56,132 nucleotides of DNA from PXAP01 sp964520585 (GTDB lineage: Bacteria > Bacteroidota > Bacteroidia > Bacteroidales > PUMT01): contig CAZFOO010000015.1 in NCBI GenBank assembly GCA_964520585.1, forward strand, positions 1 to 56,132, in the 5' to 3' direction. Position numbers and translations under genes: made by a program. A model generated the notes under the pieces. The model was not told the origin of the DNA. It saw only the letters and a program-made list of their open reading frames with translations, and searched no databases. How positions within the stretch are numbered: the first letter of the stretch is position 1; the number at the start of each line of letters is the position of its first letter. Of the stretch, positions 18,703-28,257 are shown one piece after another.

Positions 18703-21117
18703 CTAAAATTTAAATGAAGCACCTATGAAAAAATTTCTTCCGGCTTGAGGAAAGAATCCATCCATATTAAATTCTTTTCCTTTATTAATATAACGATAAA
18801 TCCACGCATTTGTTTCATATTTTTTATCAAAAATGTTTCCAATCAGCAAATTAAATCCCAATTCGCCGAACCATGGGCTCTCTATAACATAATTAAATCG
18901 CAAATCGCTGAAAAAATATTCATCAAGCATTCTTTCGCGGCTGGAAGTATTATCAATAAACTGCCGGTCAACATATTTCCCGGATAGATTAACAAGAAAG
19001 TTTTCTGCTGGTTTCCATGAAATCTCCCCCCCGGATATTATTGGAGGAGAAAAAGAAAGCTCGGTATTTCCGAGATACTTTATTACCTGTTGGGGCTCAT
19101 TTTGAGGATCGCTCCAGTAATCCCAGTTATCAACATATTCGGTAAAACCTTTAATCTTATTTTCACTAACTGTCAAATTAAATGAAAATTCAAGTCGGGG
19201 AGAAAATTTCATTCCGGCCATCAATTCTATTCCGGCACGATAACTTTCAGGAACATTTGTCATAATAGCAGCGCCAACATCATTTATCTCACCGGTCAAA
19301 ACCAATTGATCACGATATTTCATATAAAACAGGTTGGCATTTAAGGTGATATTACTTGTCCGGATATTGTATCCCGTTTCAATATTGTCCAGTCTTTCAG
19401 GTTTTGGGACCTCTCCCGGGCGTGCATCCTTAAAATTACTCCTGCTCGGCTCCCTGTGGGCAACCGCATATGAAAAATATACATTTTGCCTGTCATTCAA
19501 TTCATAAAAAATCCCGGCCTTGGGATTAAAGAAATGGTAATCATGATCTCTGGAGATATCACGCAGGTCATCGTCTAATCCATCAATTATATAATTAATT
19601 GTACGGTATTGCATGTCTCCGTATATATTAATTTGATCTGACAAACGGTAATCCAGTTTACCAAAAACATTGAAATCTTTTTTATCACCGGCATTAAAAT
19701 ACCATTCATAATCTTTTGGAATATGGTCGGCATATCCGGCCCATATAATATGACCGTAATGATCGCCGATGTAATGGTTCCAAGCTCCTCCAAGAGTGAA
19801 ATCAAATTTTCTCCTGTCATAATTAAGAGAATATGTCATTCCGTAAAAATCGTTGTCCAGTATCTTTCTTCTTATCAGATCGCTTCTGGAAATATTTTCA
19901 CCGGAGACTTCCAGATTCTCCAGACCATAATCACTGAATTGGTTATCCTCCCTGTATTGCTCATAATAGCCATATCCCCTGGTATAATGAAAAGCGGTAT
20001 TTAGATGAAGGGTGGATGAAAATTCTTTTGAATACAACATCTGGAAATGATCCTGTTGATAGTTGTCGGTTTCATTGTCATAATAAACCGTTTCGCCTGC
20101 ATCATTTATATAGCTCCCGGCAGGATTGTACTGCCGGTCAGCATCAAGCATTGTTGAAGGCACTCCATACCAGGCCTGGTAGGTCTTTTCCTTACCGGAG
20201 AATACATTCAACTTGAATATGCTCTTTTCATTATGCATTCCCCCGGATACAAAAAAAGACTTCAGATCGGAGTCGGCCCTGTCGATATACCCGTCGGAGG
20301 TGACCCTGGAAAGTCGTGCATCAAACGTAAAGCGATCATTTATCATTCCGGATCCAAGCTTAACTGTATTCCTTACAGAATTAAATGATCCCGCTGATGC
20401 GGTTATTTCTCCATAGGGATCATGGTGTAGGGTTGATGTCTGCAAATTCAAACTTGCACCAAATGTGCCGGCACCATGAGAAGAGGTGCCTACTCCCCTT
20501 TGTATCTGAATATTCTCTACAGAAGAAGCCAGATCAGGCATATTCACCCACCAAACCCCATGGGACTCCGAGTCGTTGAGAGGAATACCGTTCAGGGTTA
20601 TATTTATCCGGTTCATATCTGATCCTCTTATCCTGAAGCTGGAATAACCTATTCCTGTGCCCGCATCGGAAGATGAAACAAATGAAGGAGTAAGATTTAG
20701 CAAAAAGGGTATATCCTTCCCGTAATCACGACTTTCAATTTCCTCCCGGCTAACATCAACGTATGCCACTGGTGCTTTTGAATGTGCCCTGGTAGCAGAA
20801 ACAATTATTTCCTCTGCCATATAGGCAAGACTTTTCAAGGTTATTTCAATACTTGTCTCTCCGTCGACTGTAATATCTGTGAAATTTGTTTCGTACCCCA
20901 TATGTGAAACTCTCAGGGTATATTGCCCATCTTCCAGATTAATGTGAAACTCCCCGTCTGCATTAGTCGCGGTTCCTGCGTAAGTTCCGTCAATAACCAC
21001 ATTGGCCCCGATCAGGGGTTCTTCTCCTGTACCTGTTACAATACCTTGCAGATAAGATTGTGCAAAAGTTGATAAACATAACAATTGCAATACAAGCAAT
21101 CCAATTACCCGTTTCAT
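18703..21117 (-). CDS. TonB-dependent outer-membrane receptor, probable thiamin importer
   Basis: This 804-residue protein has a signal peptide ending near STFAQS, then a carboxypeptidase-regulatory-like domain (~22-105, GIVTGTGEEPLIGANVVIDG), a plug with FRIRGSDMNRINITLNGIPL, and a beta-barrel ending in Phe (NFFIGASFKF), all typical of TonB-dependent receptors. The mRNA leader carries a TPP riboswitch, so the receptor is made when thiamin diphosphate is scarce, and its cargo is most likely thiamin or a precursor. In other Bacteroidetes such receptors often precede pnuT-like permease and thiamin-kinase genes. Here the receptor is alone, with its own terminator. The ligand assignment rests on the riboswitch, not on the protein. 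Confidence 0.9.
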   Translation of the reverse strand: MKRVIGLLVLQLLCLSTFAQSYLQGIVTGTGEEPLIGANVVIDGTYAGTATNADGEFHINLEDGQYTLRVSHMGYETNFTDITVDGETSIEITLKSLAYMAEEIIVSATRAHSKAPVAYVDVSREEIESRDYGKDIPFLLNLTPSFVSSSDAGTGIGYSSFRIRGSDMNRINITLNGIPLNDSESHGVWWVNMPDLASSVENIQIQRGVGTSSHGAGTFGASLNLQTSTLHHDPYGEITASAGSFNSVRNTVKLGSGMINDRFTFDARLSRVTSDGYIDRADSDLKSFFVSGGMHNEKSIFKLNVFSGKEKTYQAWYGVPSTMLDADRQYNPAGSYINDAGETVYYDNETDNYQQDHFQMLYSKEFSSTLHLNTAFHYTRGYGYYEQYREDNQFSDYGLENLEVSGENISRSDLIRRKILDNDFYGMTYSLNYDRRKFDFTLGGAWNHYIGDHYGHIIWAGYADHIPKDYEWYFNAGDKKDFNVFGKLDYRLSDQINIYGDMQYRTINYIIDGLDDDLRDISRDHDYHFFNPKAGIFYELNDRQNVYFSYAVAHREPSRSNFKDARPGEVPKPERLDNIETGYNIRTSNITLNANLFYMKYRDQLVLTGEINDVGAAIMTNVPESYRAGIELMAGMKFSPRLEFSFNLTVSENKIKGFTEYVDNWDYWSDPQNEPQQVIKYLGNTELSFSPPIISGGEISWKPAENFLVNLSGKYVDRQFIDNTSSRERMLDEYFFSDLRFNYVIESPWFGELGFNLLIGNIFDKKYETNAWIYRYINKGKEFNMDGFFPQAGRNFFIGASFKF

Positions 21118-21163
21118 AAGTAGATTTTTTTTGGTTAAACTTATTATTGCAATGAGGTGATCT

Positions 21164-21243
21164 GGTTCTTTTCCCTACACCGGCATTACCCGGATCAGGT
21201 TCAAAGGGTATGATCTCAGCCCGTTATATTAAGGCACCCCATT
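21164..21243 (-). ncRNA. TPP riboswitch (THI element)
   Basis: Read on the minus strand, the leader contains the conserved boxes in order: GGGGTGCC, GGCTGAGATCATACCC, GAACCTGATCCGGGTAATGC and CGGTGTAGGGAA. The pyrimidine-sensing CTGAGA and the CCTGATC...GTAATGCCGG arm are intact. It ends about 47 bases before the receptor start codon. No terminator hairpin lies between aptamer and gene, so control is more likely at translation initiation or RNA stability; that is inference. It is preceded by a good -7 box. Confidence 0.95.
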
Positions 21244-21251
21244 AGACACTG

Positions 21252-21281
21252 CAAATATACATTAAATTTTTTCTGCGTAAA
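21252..21281 (-). promoter_or_regulatory. Promoter of the riboswitch-receptor transcript
   Basis: The minus strand has TTTA, 18 bases, then TATATTTG, a near-perfect match to the Bacteroidetes sigma-ABfr promoter (TTTG / TAnnTTTG). Transcription would begin around base 21245, just upstream of the aptamer. Confidence 0.65.
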
Positions 21282-21451
21282 ATTACATACATACGCATGA
21301 GATAATATTGTGTTAAAGCGAAGCGGTTAACCCTGTAAATCAAAATTTTGTAACTTACTGACGAAATTTTGACTTCTTATTTTTTACAGGATAAAAATAC
21401 ACTGGTTCTTTTCAGATGAATCCCCATGATACTGTAGTCTCACAAAATAGC

Positions 21452-21464
21452 ATGAATTTCACAT
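21452..21464 (+). repeat. Copy of dispersed ATGAATTTCACAT element
   Basis: This is the core of a 38-base segment (21441-21478) that matches 56067-56104 at 30 of 38 positions without gaps. It lies in an intergenic region next to a terminator. It resembles a small repetitive extragenic element rather than part of a gene. Confidence 0.55.
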
Positions 21465-21489
21465 TCGAAAACTATTGCTGATACAGGCA

Positions 21490-21532
21490 GACACAAAAAA
21501 AACCGGTCGATGGACCGGTTTTTTTTTGTGTC
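21490..21532. terminator. Bidirectional terminator downstream of thioredoxin
   Basis: AACCGGTC-GATG-GACCGGTT, flanked by a run of A on the left and T on the right, makes a long near-perfect inverted repeat (about 20 bp per arm, one bulge). It lies just beyond the thioredoxin stop codon. Confidence 0.88.
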
Positions 21533-21545
21533 TTATAAAATTAAT

Positions 21546-21908
21546 TCATTTTTCTACTGCAAGGACATCCTTGATCGCTTTCTCAAAAGTTTCCTTGGGC
21601 AGAGCCCCTTGAGCCATTTGTGGCATTCCGTCAGCAGGAACAAACAGCAAAGATGGGATACTCTGTATTCCAAATATACCAGCAAGCTCTTTCTCCTTTT
21701 CAGTATCAATTTTATAGATATTCAGTTTACCCTGATATTCACCAGCAAGCTCTTCCAATACAGGTGCAACCATCTTACAAGGCTGACACCAGTCTGCATA
21801 AAAATCAATCAGACAAGGTTTGTCTCCCTGAAAATTCCAGTCTTTGTTATTCTCGTAGTCAAAAATTTTTTCTTTAAAAGTTTCTGCAGTTAAATGCTCA
21901 ATCATCAC
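21546..21908 (-). CDS. trxA: Thioredoxin
   Basis: This 120-residue cytoplasmic thiol-disulfide oxidoreductase has the active site WCQPC (C41-xx-C44) within FYADWCQPCKMVAPVLEEL and the cis-Pro loop IQSIPSLLF. There is no signal peptide. The active-site dipeptide is Gln-Pro rather than the Gly-Pro of E. coli thioredoxin, which may shift the redox potential. It is a single-gene unit, with a consensus promoter upstream and a strong terminator downstream. It could serve a specialised partner rather than being the main cellular thioredoxin. Confidence 0.92.
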   Translation of the reverse strand: MMIEHLTAETFKEKIFDYENNKDWNFQGDKPCLIDFYADWCQPCKMVAPVLEELAGEYQGKLNIYKIDTEKEKELAGIFGIQSIPSLLFVPADGMPQMAQGALPKETFEKAIKDVLAVEK

Positions 21909-21946
21909 AATATAATTTTGATAGTTAAAAAATTAATAATTATTTA

Positions 21947-21979
21947 CAAATCTATATTTATTAAATAACTAACAACAAA
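21947..21979 (-). promoter_or_regulatory. Promoter of thioredoxin
   Basis: The minus strand shows TTTG, 21 bases, then TAGATTTG, both matching the Bacteroidetes consensus, ending 39 bases before the start codon. Confidence 0.6.
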
Positions 21980-22081
21980 AGCCGTTCCAATGTTCAAAAT
22001 TGATCAACATGCAAACTTTAATGTCTATTTATTGTAATTTTGTCATACAATCGACAATATTTGTCATATCTATATATAAAG

Positions 22082-23482
22082 ATGTATCTAGACAACCCGG
22101 TTTTCAATTTGATCTCAAAAACAGCGTTCGACAATAAAACTGAACTATATGTAATAGGCGGGTACGTACGCGATATGATTCTCGGCCGCCCCACAACAGA
22201 CATTGATATTGTGGTTTTAGGGAATGGAATTGAATTTGCTAAAAAACTTTCAAAAGCAATAGGGAATAAACCCAGGGTAAGCATATTTCAGAATTTCGGA
22301 ACAGCTATGCTAAGGTATTATGAATACGAAATAGAGTTTGTAGGTGCCAGAAAAGAATCTTACCGCAAAGACTCCCGAAAACCCATTATAGAGGGAGGAT
22401 CACTTGAAGATGATCAGAAAAGACGTGATTTCACTATCAATGCTCTGGCAGTAGGGCTTGGGATAAAAAACTATGGCAAGCTGCTTGATCCTTTTAATGG
22501 CATAGAAGATATCAGGAAGAAGATTATCAGAACCCCTCTTGATCCTTTAGTCACGTTCTCAGATGATCCCTTGCGCATGATGCGTGCTATCAGATTTGCG
22601 TCTCAGCTTGGTTTCAAAATCGAGACATCAACCCTGAAAGCGATCAAAGAAAACCGCGAACGAATAAAAATAGTCTCCCAGGAACGTATTACCGAAGAAC
22701 TAAACAAAATATTAATGACTGACAGACCTTCTGCTGGATTTAGTCTGTTTGATGAAACAGGTCTACTTGAAATTATTCTTCCTGAAATAAATGCAATGAA
22801 AGGTATTGATGTAATTGAAGGTAAGACACATAAAGATAATTTTCATCATACCATCAAGGTCGTGGATAATCTGTGTAAAAAAACCGGTAATATCTGGTTG
22901 AGATGGGCCGCACTACTGCATGATGTTGGGAAACCCAGAACAAAACGTTATTCAGAAGAGACAGGATGGACATTTCACGGGCATGATTATATAGGCGCCA
23001 AAATGATTCCTTCTATTTTCAAAAGGCTCAGGCTGCCGCTAAATGAAAAAATGAAGTATGTTCAAAAAATAGTTCAGCTGCATCTCCGCCCCATATCCTT
23101 GTCTGGCGATGAAATAACAGATTCTGCGGTAAGACGGCTCTTGTTTGATGCGGGTGACCAGATTGATGACCTAATGACATTATGCGAGGCAGATATTACC
23201 TCCAAAAATAAAGAAACTGTCCGCAGACATATTGGTAATTTCAGACAGGTTCGTAAAAAACTAAAGGAAATAGAGGAAAAGGATGCTATCCGGAACTTTC
23301 AGCCCCCCGTAAAGGGAGATGAGATTATGGCAACCTTCGGATTAGCACCCGGAAGAGAGGTTGGTATTTTGAAAAAAGCTATTAAAGAGGCAATCCTCGA
23401 TGGCGTGATTAGAAATAACAGGGATGAAGCCAGGCAGTTTATGATAAAAAAAGCGAAAAAAATGGGTATTGAACCAAAATAA
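22082..23482 (+). CDS. CCA tRNA nucleotidyltransferase / poly(A)-polymerase family with HD domain
   Basis: This 466-residue protein is counted from ATG 22082; a TTG 42 bases upstream is less likely. The class II nucleotidyltransferase head shows GGYVRDMILGRPTTDIDIVV (metal-binding DxD), followed by DDQKRRDFTINALAVGL for nucleotide selection. An HD phosphohydrolase domain follows, with LLHDVGKPRTK and HGHDYIGA. It adds or repairs the 3' CCA of tRNAs in the cytoplasm. tRNA-Val in this window already encodes CCA, so repair may be part of its work. Sequence alone does not separate CCA-adding from poly(A)-adding enzymes. It stands alone, with a possible TAATTTTG box at 22035-22042. Confidence 0.9.
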   Translation: MYLDNPVFNLISKTAFDNKTELYVIGGYVRDMILGRPTTDIDIVVLGNGIEFAKKLSKAIGNKPRVSIFQNFGTAMLRYYEYEIEFVGARKESYRKDSRKPIIEGGSLEDDQKRRDFTINALAVGLGIKNYGKLLDPFNGIEDIRKKIIRTPLDPLVTFSDDPLRMMRAIRFASQLGFKIETSTLKAIKENRERIKIVSQERITEELNKILMTDRPSAGFSLFDETGLLEIILPEINAMKGIDVIEGKTHKDNFHHTIKVVDNLCKKTGNIWLRWAALLHDVGKPRTKRYSEETGWTFHGHDYIGAKMIPSIFKRLRLPLNEKMKYVQKIVQLHLRPISLSGDEITDSAVRRLLFDAGDQIDDLMTLCEADITSKNKETVRRHIGNFRQVRKKLKEIEEKDAIRNFQPPVKGDEIMATFGLAPGREVGILKKAIKEAILDGVIRNNRDEARQFMIKKAKKMGIEPK

Positions 23483-23685
23483 CCTGACCACAAAGTGAAT
23501 GCCGGGAACTAATAACTCATGCATCTGGCATTGATTTGATAAAAAACAAAGCCATGTGAGATATTTTAACCGACAAGGATTTCTCAACAATTATCAGGTT
23601 ATCGTATTTATAGTTCCACTAAGGCTAACCTCGCCCATTTTTTGATAAATATTCATTTAATACCGAGTTAAGCAGAAATCTCCAT

Positions 23686-24765
23686 TTACCACCACAAATC
23701 CAGAACAACAGGCAAATGATCGCTAAAACCGCCCTTATATATAAACCCCTCGTACGTACGGAATGGTTTATAACCAAACCAGGAGTCATCAGGAACCAGC
23801 AGAAAACCTTCTGAAAACACTCTTGCTGAACAGGGAGATGTTTGTAAAGCTGACCTACCGTTGAGTAATGAGCCTGAAACTATAAACTGATCAAAAAGGA
23901 ACCACTGACCCTGATATTTAATGGTGCCCTCAACCTGACTATTTGGATAACTTGAAATATTATACAGTCTTCCGGGTTCAGGAAAACTGTAATCTAATTT
24001 TGCTCCAAGAGACATACTCAAACTCTTATCATCAGGCTCATCATTGAAATCACCCATTATAACAACATTTGCATCATGATCCATCATAAAGATCGAATCA
24101 GTAATAGAATGCAAAACAGAAGCCGTATGAATCCTGTAAGGTTCGGTTACAGCCTGACCACCCCACCTTGACGGCCAGTGATTGACAAAAATATGCAGAG
24201 TATCCTTCCCGGTTGTAATACCTTTTATATATACAATATCCCGTGTTTTTGCCAAACTGTCAAAGGGAAAGACTATTGACCGGAAAATTGTATCAATTAT
24301 TGTGATATCCTCGGGCCTGTAAAGAACAGCAACATCAATCCCTCTGTTGTCAGGTGAATCCCGGCTAATTATTTTATAATTACGGTATTTAAACCCCGTG
24401 CCATAGGCAAGCATCTCAAGGACATATTTGTTCTCAACTTCACATAAACCAATAATGGAAGGAACTGTAAATCCGGCAGCAGCAACAAGGGCTTTATAGG
24501 TATTATTTATTTTATTCCTCAGGCGATGCCTTGTCCAGTGCCTGGCGCTCTCAGGTGTAAAACCATCATCATCCCTCCCGGGGTCATTAATATTATCAAA
24601 TAGATTTTCCGCATTATAAAAGATGAACCTTAAATTCCGCGGATCTGTTTTTTCAAAATCATAATCCTCCGACCCGGCTAAAAAACCAGTATAAATCAAA
24701 AGCAAAAGAAGGCTTGAGAGCAGCCTGATCTTAGCACCATTTATGATCCTCTTACCTGACTTCAT
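23686..24765 (-). CDS. Endonuclease/exonuclease/phosphatase (EEP) family exported protein
   Basis: This 359-residue protein is counted from ATG 24765, which begins a basic N-region and the hydrophobic leader LLSSLLLLLIYTGFLAGS; the longer GTG start at 24822 would bury this leader. EEP motifs appear in order: FYNAENLFD (metal Asn/Glu region), GLCEVEN, VNHWPSRWGG, VIMGDFNDEP and GFSDHLPVVLD. These residues build the metal-dependent phosphodiesterase or phosphatase centre of the DNase I-like fold. It is probably secreted to the periplasm or surface and may cleave nucleic acid or phosphoesters for nutrients. It is 86 bases downstream of a beta-helix lipoprotein gene and perhaps co-transcribed with it. 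The precise substrate cannot be told. Confidence 0.85.
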   Translation of the reverse strand: MKSGKRIINGAKIRLLSSLLLLLIYTGFLAGSEDYDFEKTDPRNLRFIFYNAENLFDNINDPGRDDDGFTPESARHWTRHRLRNKINNTYKALVAAAGFTVPSIIGLCEVENKYVLEMLAYGTGFKYRNYKIISRDSPDNRGIDVAVLYRPEDITIIDTIFRSIVFPFDSLAKTRDIVYIKGITTGKDTLHIFVNHWPSRWGGQAVTEPYRIHTASVLHSITDSIFMMDHDANVVIMGDFNDEPDDKSLSMSLGAKLDYSFPEPGRLYNISSYPNSQVEGTIKYQGQWFLFDQFIVSGSLLNGRSALQTSPCSARVFSEGFLLVPDDSWFGYKPFRTYEGFIYKGGFSDHLPVVLDLWW

Positions 24766-24851
24766 TTTCCAAGTATTTCTGGCGCGACCCTTTCTAATAT
24801 TATCCTGCGCCTTAAAGGCCACTGCAATTAATAATTTATCAATTATGAATT

Positions 24852-26306
24852 TTACAGATTGTCATTATTAGCAGCATCATCATCATCATCCGGTTCATCA
24901 ACTCTTTCAAATGCCCCGATGTCAGGTGCACTATCAGAGATTCTACTTTTACCGTCAAAGTCAACAGGATGGATATTCCCGGTTTCAGGTTCACCGTTAT
25001 CAATGGCATCCGAATTCTCATCAAGCCGGAAGTTAAAACTTTCAGGGTCTTTAAATCCAGGTTCTCCGGAAATAAAACAGTCCGTGAATACGCCGGGATA
25101 AGTAGTATGGATGGTGCCGGGGATTTTGACCAGACAGTGATCAAAAACAATATCAGTGCCGTCAAACTGTCCGGAAATAAAACCGGTCTCATTATTTAGT
25201 GACCCGTGAATGATCGAATTCCGGAAATCGACCCTGACAGACTTCGAAACGTTACCTTCATCAGTACTGGTAACATTATCTATATATACTGAAGGAGTGC
25301 GCCGGGTGGAGTATTTCCAGTAATTTGCAACAGTACAGTGATAAAATGAATAATCACCACCATGTGCCAGGAAAATAGAATAGTTCCCCGAATTTGAAAT
25401 AATTGTATTATAAGAATAGATTTTAGAATTGCGTGAGAACAACCCTGCAAAAGTCATATTTTCGACACGGCTGTTGGCAAGATATAATTTTGTATCATCA
25501 GCTCCGGAAATTGTGTCGGCAAGTATCCCTGTAACCGCGTTCCGGACCCTGGCATGGACAAAACGGTTATTTTTACTGACAGGATTTAGCCAAATCCCTT
25601 CCCACTGTCCGGGAATATCCCTGTAGGCAGTTTCTGTACGTGCACCCTCAAACGAAACGGGGTTTGTAAAAGTACCTTCGGCTATAAGAGTTCCGGCAAT
25701 ATAAAGTCCGGCATTCCGTCGGAAATGAAGCCGCGTTCCCGGTTCGATGGTCAATACCTGTCCGGTATCAACCATCATGTAATCATATATCAGATATGGT
25801 TTCTCAGCTGTCAGGGTGCCGCTTTTGAAGACTTCTCCCCTGATAATGTTAACATCCTGGCCCCATGAAATGAGTTTAACATCCTGGATATTACCATTGG
25901 TATTGAAAACAACAGAGTCTTCTATTATTATTGGAGAATTTGCGTTAAGCGGATCAATAGTAGTTTCAACGAACACAAACAGGCTGTCACCTCCCTTAAT
26001 AACTATATCACTGAAACTTATCCCTGGTATACCATCAACATTGATACGATATTTAGAGTTTGTTCCACCCTTAAGCTTAATACTGTTAATTTTCAAATCC
26101 AGATCAAAAGGATTAAAAACCTTAAAATGCCTTGTTGCCGAACCTATACTGGTGAAAATAGTGTCGAAAATGACCGTATCGTTTGAAAATACAACTTTAG
26201 CACCTGGATCGTCAATAATTACTTCCTTTTCACAGGATATTGCTGCAAGTCCTGAAATTATCAGCAACAATAACAATACCGGACTAATAGAGATCTTAGG
26301 GATCAT
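24852..26306 (-). CDS. Lipoprotein with predicted right-handed beta-helix
   Basis: This 484-residue protein has a lipoprotein leader (LLLLLIISGLAAISC, acylated Cys25). An N-terminal beta-rich domain (VIFDTIFTSIGSATRHFKVF) precedes a long region with parallel beta-helix character: short repeated strands of the type 'NSRVENMTFAGLFSRNSKIYSYNTIISNSGNY' broken into ~20-25 residue rungs. The tail is very acidic (DEPDDDDDAANN), after the SAPDIGAFE motif that is common at the end of such Bacteroidetes beta-helix lipoproteins. It is probably surface-exposed on the outer membrane. Beta-helix proteins often bind or cleave polysaccharides, but I see no catalytic motif, so no activity is claimed. The EEP gene follows on the same strand. 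Confidence 0.75.
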   Translation of the reverse strand: MIPKISISPVLLLLLIISGLAAISCEKEVIIDDPGAKVVFSNDTVIFDTIFTSIGSATRHFKVFNPFDLDLKINSIKLKGGTNSKYRINVDGIPGISFSDIVIKGGDSLFVFVETTIDPLNANSPIIIEDSVVFNTNGNIQDVKLISWGQDVNIIRGEVFKSGTLTAEKPYLIYDYMMVDTGQVLTIEPGTRLHFRRNAGLYIAGTLIAEGTFTNPVSFEGARTETAYRDIPGQWEGIWLNPVSKNNRFVHARVRNAVTGILADTISGADDTKLYLANSRVENMTFAGLFSRNSKIYSYNTIISNSGNYSIFLAHGGDYSFYHCTVANYWKYSTRRTPSVYIDNVTSTDEGNVSKSVRVDFRNSIIHGSLNNETGFISGQFDGTDIVFDHCLVKIPGTIHTTYPGVFTDCFISGEPGFKDPESFNFRLDENSDAIDNGEPETGNIHPVDFDGKSRISDSAPDIGAFERVDEPDDDDDAANNDNL

Positions 26307-26600
26307 AATTCATCAAACAGTAAAAACCTGATAACCTTAATATAAAAAATATCCGCTAAGCATGTACTATCAACTAAAAGTGGTGGCCATGATCCCTGTT
26401 TTTGCTTCACATCCCTGTTTTTTTTGAACCACACATGCCTTCCGGGCAAAACCAGTCCGCGATATGACCCCATAGGTTGCGGTTTATTAATACAAATTAT
26501 TCTGTGCAAGCAATAGTTTAGTGAACAAAAAAAACTTTAAAAAGATTATTTTAGCAAATATTTTAATGTCAAAATTAACTAAAGTTATAATAACTCTATT

Positions 26601-28250
26601 ATGAAGTTACAAAAAGAATTTCTAATTGTAATTATAGCAGCACTGTTATTATCCTGTAACGAAAAAAAAGAAGATATGGATATCATTATATACAATGCCA
26701 ATATTTATACAGTAGATGAAAATTTCACCAGAGCAGAATCCGCAGTAATCAAAGACGGGAAGTTCGTTGCCATTGGCACCAACAATGAAATACTTAATAA
26801 ATTCAGTGCAGAAACCATGCTTGATATGGAGGGTAAATTTGTTTATCCCGGACTCATTGATCCTCATTGTCATTTCTATGGTTATGGAAGCAGCCTCAGG
26901 AATGCTGATCTCACCGGGGTAGATTCCTTCGAACAGATCATAGAGATCATCAAAACTCACAACATGGAATTCCAGTCAGAATGGGTCGTCGGGAGGGGAT
27001 GGGACCAGAACAGATGGCCTGTTAAGGAATTTCCGCACAAAAGACAACTGGATGAAGTTTTCCCGGATACACCGGTATTGTTAACGAGGATAGACGGTCA
27101 TGCGGCTATCGCCAATTCAGAAGCATTAAGAAGGGCCGGCATTGATACCGAAACAAATGTTGAAGGAGGAGAATTCCTCAAAGAGAAAGGTGAACTCACA
27201 GGGATACTCATAGATAACGCCATTGAGAAGGTCAGGCAACAAGTTCCTGTACCGGATTACAAAGAAAAGGTCTCAGCACTGATGAATGCACAAAAAAATT
27301 GCTTTGGTGTGGGTCTTACCTCTGTGGGTGATGCCGGACTTGACAGGGAGACGATATCGATAATGGATTCCCTTCAAAAATCGGGTGATTTGAAAATGCG
27401 CATTTACGCAATGTTAAATCCAACCAGCGAAAACTTTGAAACCTATATGTACAGGGGTATTTACAAAACAGATTACATGAATGTAAGATCAGTTAAATTA
27501 TTTGCCGACGGAGCCCTCGGTTCAAGGGGAGCCAGGATGATAGAAGAGTACAGTGATGATCCGGGAAACTACGGTTTACTGCTGGAAACACCGGATTACC
27601 TGACCAGCATATCAAAAAAGGCTTATGAACACGGATACCAGGTAAACACTCATTGTATTGGTGATTCGGCAGTAAGGTTAATGCTTGACATATATGGTGA
27701 TATTCTCAAAGACAAAAATGACAGGCGCTGGAGAATAGAACATGCCCAAATTGTGCACAAGGATGATTTTGATCTTTTCAGTAAATATTCAATCATTCCT
27801 TCCGTGCAAACAACACATGCAACCTCTGACATGAAATGGGCTGTCCACCGTATTGGTCCACACCGGCTAAAAGGGGCTTATGCATTCAGGGAACTTTTGG
27901 AGCAAACAGGCTGGCTGCCAAATGGAAGTGATTTTCCAGTTGAACATATTAATCCGCTTTACGGATATTATGCGGCTGTTGCCCGTAAAGATCTTGAAGG
28001 ATACCCTTCTAATGGTTTTCAAATGGAAAATTCCCTTACCAGAGAACAGGCATTAAGGGCCATGACCATTTGGGCTGCTAAAGCAAACTTTGAAGAAAAT
28101 GAAAAAGGCAGCATTGAACCGGGCAAATTCGCGGACTTTATCGTAACGGATGAAGATCTTATGCAAATGGATATGAATATGGTTCCTCATCTAAAAATAC
28201 AAAGTACATTCAGTGGTGGCAAAGAAGTGTTTTCCCTGGAGAAAAAATAA
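26601..28250 (+). CDS. Amidohydrolase family lipoprotein (YtcJ-like metal-dependent hydrolase)
   Basis: This 549-residue protein has a lipoprotein leader, IIAALLLSC (Cys19). It reads IIIYNANIYTVDENFTRAES at the start of the composite beta domain, then FVYPGLIDPHCHFYG, the HxH metal motif (H89, H91). Later it shows KLFADGALGSRGA (residue ~302), VNTHCIGDSAV, the second metal histidine region, and DFPVEHINP and EPGKFADFIVTDEDL near the end. This is the Amidohydro_3/YtcJ arrangement. These enzymes hydrolyse C-N bonds, for example of N-acyl compounds, and here one would act in the periplasm or at the surface. The substrate is unknown. A strong terminator follows directly. Confidence 0.85.
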   Translation: MKLQKEFLIVIIAALLLSCNEKKEDMDIIIYNANIYTVDENFTRAESAVIKDGKFVAIGTNNEILNKFSAETMLDMEGKFVYPGLIDPHCHFYGYGSSLRNADLTGVDSFEQIIEIIKTHNMEFQSEWVVGRGWDQNRWPVKEFPHKRQLDEVFPDTPVLLTRIDGHAAIANSEALRRAGIDTETNVEGGEFLKEKGELTGILIDNAIEKVRQQVPVPDYKEKVSALMNAQKNCFGVGLTSVGDAGLDRETISIMDSLQKSGDLKMRIYAMLNPTSENFETYMYRGIYKTDYMNVRSVKLFADGALGSRGARMIEEYSDDPGNYGLLLETPDYLTSISKKAYEHGYQVNTHCIGDSAVRLMLDIYGDILKDKNDRRWRIEHAQIVHKDDFDLFSKYSIIPSVQTTHATSDMKWAVHRIGPHRLKGAYAFRELLEQTGWLPNGSDFPVEHINPLYGYYAAVARKDLEGYPSNGFQMENSLTREQALRAMTIWAAKANFEENEKGSIEPGKFADFIVTDEDLMQMDMNMVPHLKIQSTFSGGKEVFSLEKK

Positions 28251-28257
28251 ATAAAAA

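Noticed and set aside
21154..21162. GATCACCTC on the minus strand between the TPP aptamer and the receptor start, identical to part of the 16S 3' end, as if an anti-Shine-Dalgarno platform.
   Set aside because: The receptor start has no Shine-Dalgarno sequence to pair with and these bacteria rarely use one, so the match is probably chance.
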